From NCBI GenBank assembly GCA_016946835.1, contig JACVTC010000038.1, forward strand, positions 487,501-551,500: 64,000 bases of DNA, read 5' to 3'. Each line of letters starts with the position of its first letter. The stretch's first letter is position 1. The notes below the pieces were generated by a model. That model was not told the origin of the DNA. It saw only the letters and a list, made by a program, of their open reading frames with translations, and ran no database searches. The translations under genes were made by a program, and so were the position numbers. The stretch is from Neocallimastix lanati (nom. inval.) (lineage: Eukaryota; Neocallimastigomycota; Neocallimastigomycetes; Neocallimastigales; Neocallimastigaceae). This document shows, piece by piece, positions 17,821 to 29,240 of this stretch.

Positions 17821-18997
17821 TGTCTTCTAAATTTTAATTATTAAAATTTTAAAATTTTTTAATTTTAAAAGTAAATTATTGATATTTTAAACTACTTTAA
17901 ATTTTAAGTAGTTCTTTTTTTTTTTTTTTTTAAAGATTTAAGAAAAAAAAAAAAAAAAAAAAAAAAAGTCTTTTCTCTTTATATTTATAGAAATTGGATG
18001 AGAATGAATTTTATTTATATTTTTTAATATAATAAATAATCTTTACAATTAATAATGAACATATAATTTCTAAATAAATTAAACCATAATGTAATACAAT
18101 TTTCTAATATTTAATTTAATTTATTATTAATAAAATATTATATTATTTTTTGAAAGCCACACAATGTTTTTAATTTATTATACAAAAAACTATAAAGGTT
18201 TTTTATCCTTCAATTAATTAACAAATATTTGATGTTTTTTAAATATTTTTTTAAGTTTTTAATATTATGAAAAAAACAATACAAAATATAATTAAATTAG
18301 TTCAAGATATTTTACCCAAAAAAGAAAAAATTTTCCATTGGTTTATGATTCACTCCGTATTTTTTGTTTCATCTTTTTATATAAATTATTTTAAATATTT
18401 AATTTTTTGTTCATATGTAACAAAAAAAAAAAAAAAAAAAAAGAAAAAAATTTATATATATACATTTATAATAAAAAATTTTTCTTAGAAGCTAATAATT
18501 ATAACAATAATAATAATGATTTAAATAACAATAGTTTATAATAATATAAAATGAAGTATTAAAACCTTAATTAATATAAAATAATTTTTATTAATCAATC
18601 ACAAATTAATGTTATAAATCAAATTTAAATCTAATGATTATATAATGTTTTTTATAAATGGCTTGATTTCTATATATTAATTATACTTTTTTTCAATAAA
18701 CTATATTCTTATTATTTTTTATTTATCTTTATATAGTTAATAAATATTTCCTTATATAATAATTATTAATATTTATAATACTTTTTTGAGAGGTGTGTGA
18801 GAAAGTTGTTAGTTTAAATATATAATTATTTTTGCTTATTAAATATATATAGTCATAATAATAAAATTAAATAAATAATTTAATAATACTTCAACAAATT
18901 TAATAAATTAATATAAAAGATTGTTTATTAATATAAATTTATTATTTATAAAATATAAATAAATGATTAACAAAGATTTGAAGTACAGATAAAATTA
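17821..18997. other. AT-rich intergenic region upstream of the GH26 gene
   Basis: The GH26 promoter should lie here because the gene reads away from it. A poly-A run (17943-17967) and other homopolymers are present. The short frame at 18267-18488 runs through poly-Lys and looks spurious. Just before the MULE end, 18980-18997 (GAAGTACAGATAAAAT) resembles part of the satellite core described at 27 kb. Confidence 0.6.
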
Positions 18998-19049
18998 GGG
19001 GAGTGTGCATTTCGAAAATTTTTATTACATAAATTTGTATTTTGTTGTA
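18998..19049 (+). repeat. Left terminal inverted repeat of MULE A
   Basis: It begins GGGGAGTGTGCATTTCG and matches the reverse complement of 30047-30098 without mismatch over its inner 42 bp. Confidence 0.8.
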
Positions 19050-19785
19050 TGGCTTAAATATTTTTAATTTTAAGCCACTTAATTTTATTACAAATTTAAT
19101 GAATAATAATTAATTAATTAAATAAATAAAATTACAATTCTCAAAAATTTTCAAACACGTAATCATACGTGGGGCTTATATCTAATTGTATCATAATTTT
19201 GTGGCTTTTTTCTACAATTTTTAAAAAGCCATATATTCACAATATGGCGTGAATAATAAATGTGGTGATATTTTATGACGAAAATTTATAAGCCACCAAG
19301 AATTTGGCGAAATTCAACTTTTGGCGAAATACAACACTTCAATTAATAATAATTAGGTTAGGTATTTCTATTTAACATTGAAAAATAAAATAAAAAATAA
19401 ATAAACATTTTATTTTTTAATGCTTAAAAAATAAGAAAACTTTTTTTTTAAACATTGAAAAATAAAATAAAAATAAGAAATAAGAAAACTTTTTTTTTAA
19501 ACATTGAAAAATAAAATAAAAATAAATAAAAATTTATTTTTTAAGCATTAAAAAATAAAAAAAATAAAATAAAATAAAAAATAAAAAATAAAAATAAAAA
19601 TAAATAAATAAAATAGTAAATAAAGAAATAATAAATAATTAATAATTAAATAATTATTTAAATAATTATATAATTAATTAAAAAAAGGTTTATTATTTTA
19701 AATATTAAAAAAAAAAAAAAAAAAAGTTTCAAAGCATTTAAAAGTATATTTATTAAAATATTTTATTGAAAAATTTTAATTATCA

Positions 19786-21242
19786 ATGGAAGACAATATA
19801 GAAATTGAAATAAGTGAAACAAATCGAGGAAATGAATAAATTATTATTAATAAAAAACACAAATTTAATTTTTCATTTCAAAGGAAAGATAAATCAAAAA
19901 TTTATAGATGCACTTAATATAAGACTTTAAATAAATGCAAATCTTTAATTATTTTAAATGATAAAAAGGAGGTTTTAAAATATGAAAGTTTACATAACCA
20001 TCTCGAAAAAGAAATTGATGTGTCTATATCAGTAGCAAAGCATAAAATTAAGGAAGAAATTAAGAAAAATTCAATTCCTATGGATATAAAACCTAAACAT
20101 ATATTTAATGCCGTTTCTCAAGAAATGGGACTTATATGTCCCGAATATAGTACAATTAGATCCCAAATAATAAGAAATATAAATAAACAATTTCCTCCAA
20201 ACATAAAAAGTTTTGATGATATTCCCATTGAATCAGAATATTATAAAACGAAAATAAATGAAAATTTTTGATATTTAAAAATACTGATCTAATAATCTTT
20301 CAATCACCATTCCAAGCATATTTATTTTCGAATTATCATAAAAATATATTTTGCGGACGGTACATTTTATGCAGCACCGAAATTTAGTTATCAGTTATTT
20401 ATAACAAGAACTTATGTTGGGGAATTTAATATGTTTTACACTACTTCCATTTCTATATTAAAAAATAAAAAACAATCTACATATGAAACATTATTTAAAG
20501 AAATAAAAAAAAAAGCAAATAAATTTAGGAGTAATACATTAATTACTACAACTAATTTTCATTGTGATTTTGAACAAGGTATATCTAATGCCGCAAAAAA
20601 ATTTTTTCCCAATTTTTTCCCAATATAAATATTAAATATTGTGTATGGCATTACAAAAGATCATTAGAAAAACAAAAAAATATATTATGTTATCATGAAG
20701 TGAAGAATAATAATGATGTATATATTTATTATAAAGCTATTTCGAACTTACCGTTTATAAACACTAACTATATATTTGATATTTATATTATAATAAAAAG
20801 AATATGTCAAAAAAAAAAAGTATAATAATTTTCTACAATTTTTAGAATATTTTAATAAAAATTATTTACTTAAGTATAATGTTAATAATTGGAATTATTA
20901 TGAAAATATAGAGCATTTAACAAACAATGCATCAGAATTTTATAATAGCTACTTAAATAATATATTTCCAAATAAACCTTTATTTTATAAATTAATATAT
21001 TAATTAATATATTAAAAGAAGAAGAAAACTTATCTTATAATGATTATCAAAGGAGAACTAAAGGAACTTGGAAAAAAAAGCAAAAAATATTTAGTGCAAC
21101 TGATGAAATTAAAATTTTAATTGAAAATTACAAAAGTAAGGAAATAAATTTATTTTATAATGGATGCAACAGAAATGAATTAATTAAATTATGGAAAGAA
21201 TGTTTAATTGATTTAAACGATATAAATATTAATTTAAAATAA
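19786..21242 (+). pseudogene. Degenerate MULE transposase
   Basis: This is a decayed relative of the intact transposase at 24752-26200 in the same orientation. It shares the start (EIEISETNRGNE), a middle part (HKIKEEIKKNSIPMDIKPKHIF at 20041-20109), the first catalytic region (ADGTF at 20353-20367), FHCDFEQGISNA and the end TNNASE. Stop codons near 19836 and 19917, several frame shifts and an A-run at 20812 break it. It lies inside MULE A and was presumably that element's own transposase. Confidence 0.85.
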
Positions 21243-21866
21243 GTATTCTTAATTTAAAAAAATGCTAGAAAAATACAAATTTATTTATTTTAAATTTATA
21301 TTTATAATCGTTTAAATAATAATTAAATAATCTTAATTTAAAATAAATATTCTTAATTTAAAAAAATGCTAGAAAAATACAAATTTATTTAACTATTGTG
21401 TTTTTTTTAATAATGTTAATAGAAATTATCTTTTAGTTATTTTTATTAAGTAATTTATAACTAAATCCGATTTATTTGATACTAATTAAATTTTTATTAA
21501 TATCAATATCAATATTATATAATTATAAATTTTATTAATATCAATATCAATATTATATTATTATAAATTTTATTAATATCAATATACTTTTCAAAATTAA
21601 TTATGTTATTAAAAATAATAAATTCAATAAAAGATTTTTATTATTTTATTAAAATAATAATTGATTCATATTGATCAAACATTATAAATATTACTATGCA
21701 AATAATTAATTATTTTAATAGGATCAATTATTCAACTCTTATTGTTTTAATTTTTAATTCTTATATCATTTAAATTAATATATATATATATCGTTTATGA
21801 AAATATGAATTATAAATAATTAAAATTATTTACTTTTCATTTAAATTTTTTTATTTACTATAATAA

Positions 21867-21995
21867 AATATAATAATTAAAAGACAAACGTTATTATAAC
21901 TAAATTTTTTTTTTTAGAAAAATAAATGAAAAAAAATTAAAATATATAAGATTCCTATATATATAAAATAATTATTATATTTTTTTTTATTTTAT
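21867..21995 (+). repeat. Left arm of an imperfect inverted repeat around the (TTTTA)n array
   Basis: The stretch reading AAAGACAAACGTTATTATAAC and the T/A-rich sequence after it matches, in inverse orientation, 23860-23951 continued at 29942-29965. The right arm is split by the insertion of MULE B. Low complexity makes the exact ends uncertain. Confidence 0.5.
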
Positions 21996-23335
21996 TTTAT
22001 TTTATTCAATCTGTACTTTATGTTCAAATTTCTACTATTTATTTTATTTTATTTTATTTTATTTTATTTTATTTTATTTTATTTTATTTTATTTTATTTT
22101 ATTTTATTTTATTTTCTTTTCTTTTATTTTATTTTATTTTATTTTATTTTATTTTATTTTATTTTATTTTATTTTATTTTATTTTATTTTATTTTATTTT
22201 ATTTTATTTTATTTTATTTTATTTTATTTTATTTATTTATTTTATTTTATTTTATTTTATTTTATTTTATTTTATTTTATTTTATTTTATTTTATTTTAT
22301 TTTATTTTATTTTATTTTATTTTATTTTATTTTATTTTATTTTATTTTATTTTATTTTATTTTATTTTATTTTATTTTATTTTATTTTATTTTATTTTAT
22401 TTTATTTTATTTTATTTTATTTTATTTTATTTTATTTTATTTTATTTTATTTATTTATTTTATTTTATTTTATTTTATTTTATTTTATTTTATTTTATTT
22501 TATTTTATTTTATTTTATTTTATTTTATTTTATTTTATTTTATTTTATTTTATTTTATTTTATTTTATTTATTTTATTTTATTTTATTTTATTTTATTTT
22601 ATTTTATTTTATTTTATTTTATTTATTTATTTTATTTTATTTTATTTTATTTATTTATTATATTTTATTTTATTTTATTTTATTTTATTTTATTTTATTC
22701 AATCTGTACTTCATATTTATATTTCAACTATTTATTTTATTTTATTTTATTATTTTCAATCTGTACTTATATTTATGTTTCTACTATTTATTTTATTTTA
22801 TTTTATTTTATTTTATTTTATTTTATTTTATTTTATTTTATTTTATTTTATTTTATTTTATTTTATTTTATTTTATTTTATTTTATTTTATTTTATTTTA
22901 TTTTATTTTATTTTATTTTATTTTATTTTATTTTATTTTATTTTATTTTATTATTTTCAATCTGTACTTATATTTATGTTTCTACTATTTATTTTATTTT
23001 ATTTTATTTTATTTTATTTTATTTTATTTTATTTTATTTTATTTTATTTTATTTTATTTTATTTTATTTTATTTTATTTTATTTTATTTTATTTTATTTT
23101 ATTTTATTTTATTTTATTTTATTTTATTTTATTTTATTTTATTTTATTTTATTTTATTTTATTTTATTTTATTTTATTTTATTTTATTTTATTTTATTTT
23201 ATTTTATTTTATTTTATTTTATTTTATTTTATTTTATTTTATTATATTCAATCTGTACTTATATTTATGTTTCTACTATTTATTTTATTTTATTTTATTT
23301 CATTTTATTATATTTTATTCAATCTGTATTTTCTG
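21975..23335 (+). repeat. (TTTTA)n pentanucleotide array with interspersed core units
   Basis: About 1.35 kb of TTTTA units are broken by about six copies of a core beginning CAATCTGTACTT (near 22006, 22697, 22753, 22955, 23246 and 23309). The core is the reverse complement of the unit in the 27-29 kb array. Long open frames here (FILFY repeats) are products of the array and not genes. Confidence 0.95.
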
Positions 23336-23396
23336 TTGATAATATAAACAAGGTATTAATGTATTAATAATATTTAAAATAAAATAAAAAAAAAAA

Positions 23397-23841
23397 AAAC
23401 ATAGACTTGCACATATGGGTACCCATCTCCCATATGGCCATACAGTTATTAATTAACTGTAAGGTGATGAGTTATTGGCATACTGTTTCAGCTTCGCCGC
23501 TCTCAATCGTCGTTACACACTGCCCGGAGATGTATTCCTAACGTTCCTACATATATCTCTAATGACCACGAGCATCAGAACGGAACCATTAACTCCTCCC
23601 TAGTGGGTGTAATCATTGGCGATTGGAAATTTTACAATCATCAAGGTCTATGCTTCAATTCAAAGCGTAGTATCAGGGTTGGGTGAAATAATCATCTGAG
23701 GGAAAGCCTTATGGACATCACGTGTGGTCTCATGATATCCCAGGATAGAAACCTCATCCGATTATTTGGTGCCATGCCGAGGATTCGAACCCCGCCCTCT
23801 ACAGTGACCTGTATCGTCCTAACCGACTGGACCAACATGGC
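23397..23841 (-). mobile_element. tRNA-headed SINE, copy 1
   Basis: An element of about 445 bp, visibly GC-richer than its surroundings, reading on the minus strand from a tRNA-like head (23841 downward) to a tail ending CAAGTCTATGTTT. It lies in the AT array and is flanked by 19-bp direct repeats TAAAATAAAATAAAAAAAA (23375-23393 and 23842-23860), though such repeats could arise by chance in AT-rich DNA. A second copy at 57236-57680 differs at only two positions that I can see. It has no open frame of note. Non-autonomous retrotransposition by a LINE is inferred. Confidence 0.85.
23770..23841 (-). promoter_or_regulatory. tRNA-like head with RNA polymerase III A and B boxes (SINE copy 1)
   Basis: On the minus strand the 72 bases fold as a 7-bp acceptor stem (GCCATGT with GCATGGC), a D stem GTCC/GGAC and a T arm CGGGG-TTCGAAT-CCTCG. 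The A box is TGGTCCAGTCGG and the B box GGTTCGAATCC is perfect. The anticodon arm does not form a normal 5-bp stem with a 7-base loop, so I read this as an internal promoter and not a working tRNA. Confidence 0.85.
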
Positions 23842-23854
23842 TAAAATAAAATAA

Positions 23855-23951
23855 AAAAAATATAATTATTATTTTATATATGTAGTAATTATATATATAT
23901 ATATATTTTTATTTAATTTTCTAAAAAAAATTTTTTTAGTTATAATAAACG
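23855..23951 (-). repeat. Right arm of the inverted repeat, cut by MULE B
   Basis: Its reverse complement reads CGTTTATTATAACTAAAAAA and continues with a T-rich, TATA-rich and TTTTATTTTA order like that at 21890-21995. The rest of the arm continues after MULE B at 29942. Confidence 0.5.
23942..23951 (+). repeat. Left target-site duplication of MULE B
   Basis: ATAATAAACG here is repeated exactly at 29942-29951, outside the other end of the element. Ten bp is within the 8-11 bp range usual for Mutator-like insertions. Confidence 0.8.
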
Positions 23952-24117
23952 GGGAGAGCGCGTTTCGGAACCCCACGTGAATAGATATAAGCCACATGTT
24001 TTTTGAGATGGCGTATTATATATAAATTTTTTATATAAATAAATAATTAAATAATAATTAAATAAATATTTTATTTTATAATAATTTCATAATTTAATAT
24101 ATATTTGATAATAAAAA

Positions 24118-24320
24118 ATAAAAAAATAAAAAAATAAAAAAATAAAAAAAAAAAAAAAAATAAAAAAATAAAAAAAATAAAAAAATAAAAAAAATAAAAA
24201 AATAAAAAAAATAAAAAAATAAAAAAAATAAAAAAATAAAAAAAATAAAAAAAATTAAAAATAAAAAAAAAATAAAAAAAATAAAAAAGATTAAAAAAAT
24301 AAAATTACAAAAAAAATAAA
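24118..24320 (+). repeat. A-rich (AAAAAAT)n-like tract in the left subterminal part of MULE B
   Basis: Irregular units of five to eight A plus T cover about 200 bp. The following 24340-24670 holds three near-identical blocks of about 110 bp, each with ATTTATATTTATAACTGTAA, ending near the transposase start. Confidence 0.8.
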
Positions 24321-24751
24321 ATAAAATATTTTCATTTTTATTTATATTTATAACTGTAATTTTTTATTATATAAATAAATAAATAAATAATAATTAAATA
24401 AATATTTTATTTTATAATAAAAAAATAAAATAAAAAAAAGAAAAGATAAATATTTTTTTAGTAATTTTCTTGAAATAAAATAAAATATTTTCATATTTAT
24501 TTATATTTATAACTGTAATTTTTTATTATATAAATAAATAATAATTAAATAAATATTTTATTTTATAATGAAAAAATAAAATAAAAAAAAAAGATAAATA
24601 TTTTTTTAGTAATTTTCTTGAAATAAAATAAAATATTTTCATATTTATTTATATTTATAACTGTAATTTTTAAAAAAATTGAAAATACATATTAAATAAA
24701 AAATAAAAAATAAATATTTCATATTTATTAATATTTATATTAAAAATTTTG

Positions 24752-26200
24752 ATGGAGGGAAATCTAAAAATTGATATAAGTGAAACAAATCGAGGAAAAG
24801 AGCAAATAATTATAGATCGAAAATTTAAATATAATTTTTCAAAATTAAAAAAAGATAATACAAAAATATATAGATGTACAGAATATAAAACATTAAATAA
24901 ATGTAAGTCTTTTATTATTTTAAATGATAATAAAGAGGTTTTAAATTATGATTCTTCCCATAATCATCCTGGTAATGAAATTAATGCATCCAAATCATTA
25001 ATAAAACATAAAATTAAAGATGAAATAAAAAAAAGTTTGATTCCTTCTGATATAAAATCAAAACGCATATTTGATAAAATTTCTCAAGAAATAGGATATA
25101 TATGCCCTGAATATAAAACAATTAAATCCCAAATAACAAGATATAAAAACAAACAATTATTTCCTAATGTAAAAACATTTGATGAAGTTCCTAATGTATC
25201 TGAATATTATAAAACAATAAGAGGTGAATACTTTATGATATTCAAAAATTCTAATATAATAATTTTTCAATCACCATTCCAAGCAAAATTATTTATGGAG
25301 AATAAACATATATTTGCTGATGGTACATTTTTAATAGCTCCAACTAATAGTTATCAAGTATTCATTACCAGAACTTATGTTACAGAATTAAATTGTTTTT
25401 ACACTACTTCCATGTCAATATTAAAAAATAAAGAACAAACAACTTACGAAATATTATTTAATGAAATAAAAAAAAATATAATTAAATATAATACAAATAT
25501 TAATTTCTCAGAAAAAATTTTTCATTGTGATTTTGAAAAAGGAATATCTAATGCAGTGGAAAATATTTTTCTCAATATAAATATTAAATATTGTTTTTGG
25601 CATTATAAAAGATTATTAATGACAAAAAAAAATAAATTATGTTACAAGGAAGTGAAAGATCATAATATTTTAAATACTTATTATAAAGCCATTTCTAATT
25701 TATGTTTTATTAATATTGAATACATACCTGATATTTTTAATAAAATTAACAATACATGCATGAGATATAAATCTACCTGTTCCCAATTTTTGAATTTTTT
25801 AGATTATTTTGAGAAAACATTTCTAAATATCTATAATATAAAATATTGGAATTATTACAATAATATAGACCACATAACAAATAATGCTTCAGAATCTTAT
25901 AACAGTTATTTAAAAAATTTATTTGTAAAAAAGCCTTCATTTTATAAATTAATATATACAATACAATTTGAAGAATCCAAATCTTACTATGATTACCATA
26001 TGAGAATTAAAGGAATTTGGAGAAAAAAGAGCAGAATATCAGAAAGGGTCGATGACATTAATATTTTAGTTGAATATTATAAAAATATGGAAGCCGAATT
26101 AAAAAATATTGGATGTAGTAAAAATGATATCATCGAAAATTGGTTTAATTGTTTAATTAGATTGAATAATGAAATCATTAATTTTAATAAAACAAAATAA
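24752..26200 (+). CDS. MULE transposase with FLYWCH-type zinc finger, intact
   Basis: A 482-residue DDE transposase expected to bind the ends of MULE B and cut and paste it. I start at the ATG at 24752 (MEGNLKIDI); the codon before is TTG. Residues 25-75 form a FLYWCH-like zinc finger (C42, C51, H70, H72; the end reads SSHNHPG). The MULE catalytic core follows: D190 in FADGTFLIAP, D260 in FHCDFEKGISNA and E381 in TNNASESYN, with the family's C-x2-H pattern YCFWHYKR after the second Asp. There is no stop or frameshift and the catalytic triad is present, so it may be functional. It can mobilise related elements sharing the terminal motif, possibly including the MITE at 49.9 kb (inference). Confidence 0.92.
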   Translation: MEGNLKIDISETNRGKEQIIIDRKFKYNFSKLKKDNTKIYRCTEYKTLNKCKSFIILNDNKEVLNYDSSHNHPGNEINASKSLIKHKIKDEIKKSLIPSDIKSKRIFDKISQEIGYICPEYKTIKSQITRYKNKQLFPNVKTFDEVPNVSEYYKTIRGEYFMIFKNSNIIIFQSPFQAKLFMENKHIFADGTFLIAPTNSYQVFITRTYVTELNCFYTTSMSILKNKEQTTYEILFNEIKKNIIKYNTNINFSEKIFHCDFEKGISNAVENIFLNINIKYCFWHYKRLLMTKKNKLCYKEVKDHNILNTYYKAISNLCFINIEYIPDIFNKINNTCMRYKSTCSQFLNFLDYFEKTFLNIYNIKYWNYYNNIDHITNNASESYNSYLKNLFVKKPSFYKLIYTIQFEESKSYYDYHMRIKGIWRKKSRISERVDDINILVEYYKNMEAELKNIGCSKNDIIENWFNCLIRLNNEIINFNKTK

Positions 26201-27039
26201 AAATAATTATTAAAATCCTTTCAAAATCATAATTACAATTAATTGAAAATTAAATTTTTTTATTTAATAAGAAATTCAATATTGAAATTTATTTAATATT
26301 TATTGATAGGATTAGCTTAAAAATATTAAAAAAAAATTTTTTTTATAAATTTATTTTAAATATTTTTTACTTTATTAAATATTATTAAATAAAATTAAAA
26401 GATGTCTTTATTATTATATATTAGTATTATAAAATATTAAAAATATGAATGTATTGCATTTCGCATTATTTTTATTTTATATTGTAGTAAATTAATAAAT
26501 AAATAAATAATTTTTATAAAATAAACTAATTATTAATATATTTTTTAAAAATATATTTAATGTATATTTCATATTTTTAATAAATATTCAAATATACATT
26601 TTAAATATATATAATGATATTTAAGTATTATAATACTTATAAAAGAAAATAATTAATATTTTAAATTATTTCTATCAGGCTTTCTAAAAAAACTTTACTA
26701 TTTGTAAAAATAATAATGCTCTTTTTGTTAGTTTATTAGATTTATATAATATAAATATCTAAAATAATTTATTTATTATTTAATAGAAATTTTTGTTTAA
26801 AAATGTTATTGTTATTATTACTATTACTAAAAAAAAGTTTTAATTTAATATTTATAATTAAATTTTCAAATAATCTTTCCTTATCAAGTTAAATATAATG
26901 CTCCTGAGTAAAAAAGATTTTTGTATTATATAAAATTTATTTAAAATATTAGATAAAAAAATATTAAAAAGGAAATAAGAATTTTAAAAAGAATATTTAA
27001 AAATAAAATGAAAAAAATATAGAATGTAATAATATAGAA

Positions 27040-29240
27040 GTACAAGTATATAAAATAAAATAAAATAAAATAAATAGTTGAAATATAAATATGAAGTACA
27101 GAATGAATAAAATAAAATAATAGTTGAAATATAAATATGAAGTACAGAATGAATAAAATAAAATAAATAGTTGAAATATAAATATGAAGTACAGAATGAA
27201 TAAAATAAAATAAAATAAATAGTTGAAATATAAATATGAAGTACAGAATGAATAAAATAAAATAAAATAAATAGTTGAAATATAAATATGAAGTACAGAA
27301 TGAATAAAATAAAATAAAATAAAATAAAATAAAATAAAATAAAATAAAATAAAATAAAATAAAATAAAATAAAATAAAATAAAATAAAATAAAATAAAAT
27401 AAAATAAAATAAAATAAAATAAAATAAAATAAAATAAAATAAAATAAAATAAAATAAAATAAAATAAATAAAATAAAATAAAATAAAATAAATAGTAGAA
27501 ATATAAATATGAAGTACAGATTGAATAAAATAAAATAAAATAAAATAAAATAAAATAAAATAAAATAAAATAAAATAAAATAAAATAAAATAAAATAAAA
27601 TAAAATAAAATAAAATAAAATAAAATAAAATAAAATAAATAGTAGAAATATAAATATGAAGTACAGATTGAATAAAATAAAATAAAATAAAATAAAATAA
27701 AATAAAATAAAATAAAATAAAATAAAAATAAAATAAATAGTTGAAATATAAATATGAAGTACATATTGAATAAAATAAAATAAATAGTTGAAATATAAAT
27801 ATGAAATACAGATTGAATAAAATAAAATAAATAGTTGAAATATAAATATGAAATACAGATTGAATAAAATAAAATAAATAGTTGAAATATAAATATGAAA
27901 TACAGATTGAATAAAATAAAATAAAATAAAATAAAATAAAATAAAATAAAATAAAATAAAATAAAATAAAATAAAATAAAATAAAATAAAATAAAATAAA
28001 ATAAAATAAAATAAAATAAAATAAAATAAAATAAAATAAAATAAAATAAAAATAAAATAAATAGTTGAAATATAAATATGAAGTACATATTGAATAAAAT
28101 AAAATAAATAGTTGAAATATAAATATGAAATACAGATTGAATAAAATAAAATAAATAGTTGAAATATAAATATGAAATACAGATTGAATAAAATAAAATA
28201 AATAGTTGAAATATAAATATGAAGTACATATTGAATAAAATAAAATAAATAGTTGAAATATAAATATGAAATACAGATTGAATAAAATAAAATAAATAGT
28301 TGAAATATAAATATGAAGTACATATTGAATAAAATAAAATAAATAGTTGAAATATAAATATGAAATACAGATTGAATAAAATAAAATAAATAGTTGAAAT
28401 ATAAATATGAAGTACAGAATGAATAAAATAAAATAAAATAAAATAAAATAAAATAAAATAAAATAAAATAAAATAAAATAAAATAAAATAAAATAAAATA
28501 AAATAAAATAAAATAAAATAAAATAAAATAAAATAAAATAAAATAAAATAAAATAAAATAAAATAAAATAAAATAAAATAAAATAAAATAAAATAAAATA
28601 AAATAAAATAAAATAAAATAAAATAAAATAAAATAAAATAAAATAAATAGTTGAAATATAAATATGAAGTACAGATTGAATAAAATAAAATAAAATAAAA
28701 TAAATAGTTGAAATATAAATATAAAGTACAGATTGAATAAAATAAAATAAAATAAAATAAATAGTTGAAATATAAATATGAAGTACAGATTGAATAAAAT
28801 AAAATAAAATAAAATAAATAGTTGAAATATAAATATGAAGTACAGATTGAATAAAATAAAATAAAATAAAATAAAATAAAATAAAATATAATAAAATAAA
28901 ATAAAATAAAATAAAATAAAATAAAATAAAATAAAATAAAATAAAATAAAATAAAATAAAATAAAATAAAATAAAATAAAATAAAATAAAATAAAATAAA
29001 ATAAAATAAAATAAAATAAAATAAAATAAAATAAAATAAAATAAAATAAAATAAAATAAAATAAAATAAAATAAAATAAAATAAAATAAAATAAAATAAA
29101 ATAAAATAAAATAAAATAAAATAAAATAAAATAAAATAAAATAAAATAAAATAAAATAAAATAAAATAAAATAAAATAAAATAAAATAAAATAAAATAAA
29201 ATAAAATAAAATAAAATAAAATAAAATAAAATAAAAAAAT
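27040..29240 (-). repeat. (TAAAA)n array with about 23 conserved core units
   Basis: About 2.2 kb of TAAAA units surround a repeated core TAGTTGAAATATAAATATGA then AGTACAGATTGAAT. I count about 23 cores between 27073 and 28830. Variants (AGAATGAA, ATATTGAA, GAAATACAG) fall into runs, suggesting local duplication of blocks of about 48 or 94 bp. The last 370 bp (28870-29233) is nearly pure TAAAA. Open frames of 770 codons on the minus strand are products of the array. Confidence 0.95.

Noticed and set aside
18267-18488. A 73-residue hypothetical protein
   Set aside because: It runs through a 20-base A tract and ends in AT-rich Ile/Tyr/Phe sequence; no family features.
19786-21242. Repeat-induced point mutation (C to T) as the cause of transposase death
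   Set aside because: Some stops are C to T (CAA to TAA), but many other changes against the intact copy are not transitions of that kind, and frameshifts and an A run are present. The background base composition makes any bias hard to judge.
22020-23347. Open frames of 439 and 190 codons reading FILFY repeats
   Set aside because: They are translations of the (TTTTA)n array, which has no stop codon in several frames; there is no start context and no conserved non-repeat part.
23770-23841. A functional tRNA gene
   Set aside because: Acceptor, D and T arms are good but the anticodon arm does not form a 5-bp stem with a 7-base loop, and the same head recurs in a 445-bp repeat with target duplications.
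27060-28860. A CRISPR-like array, because of regularly spaced conserved units
   Set aside because: Spacers are the simple TAAAA pentamer and not unique sequences, and the organism is a eukaryote.
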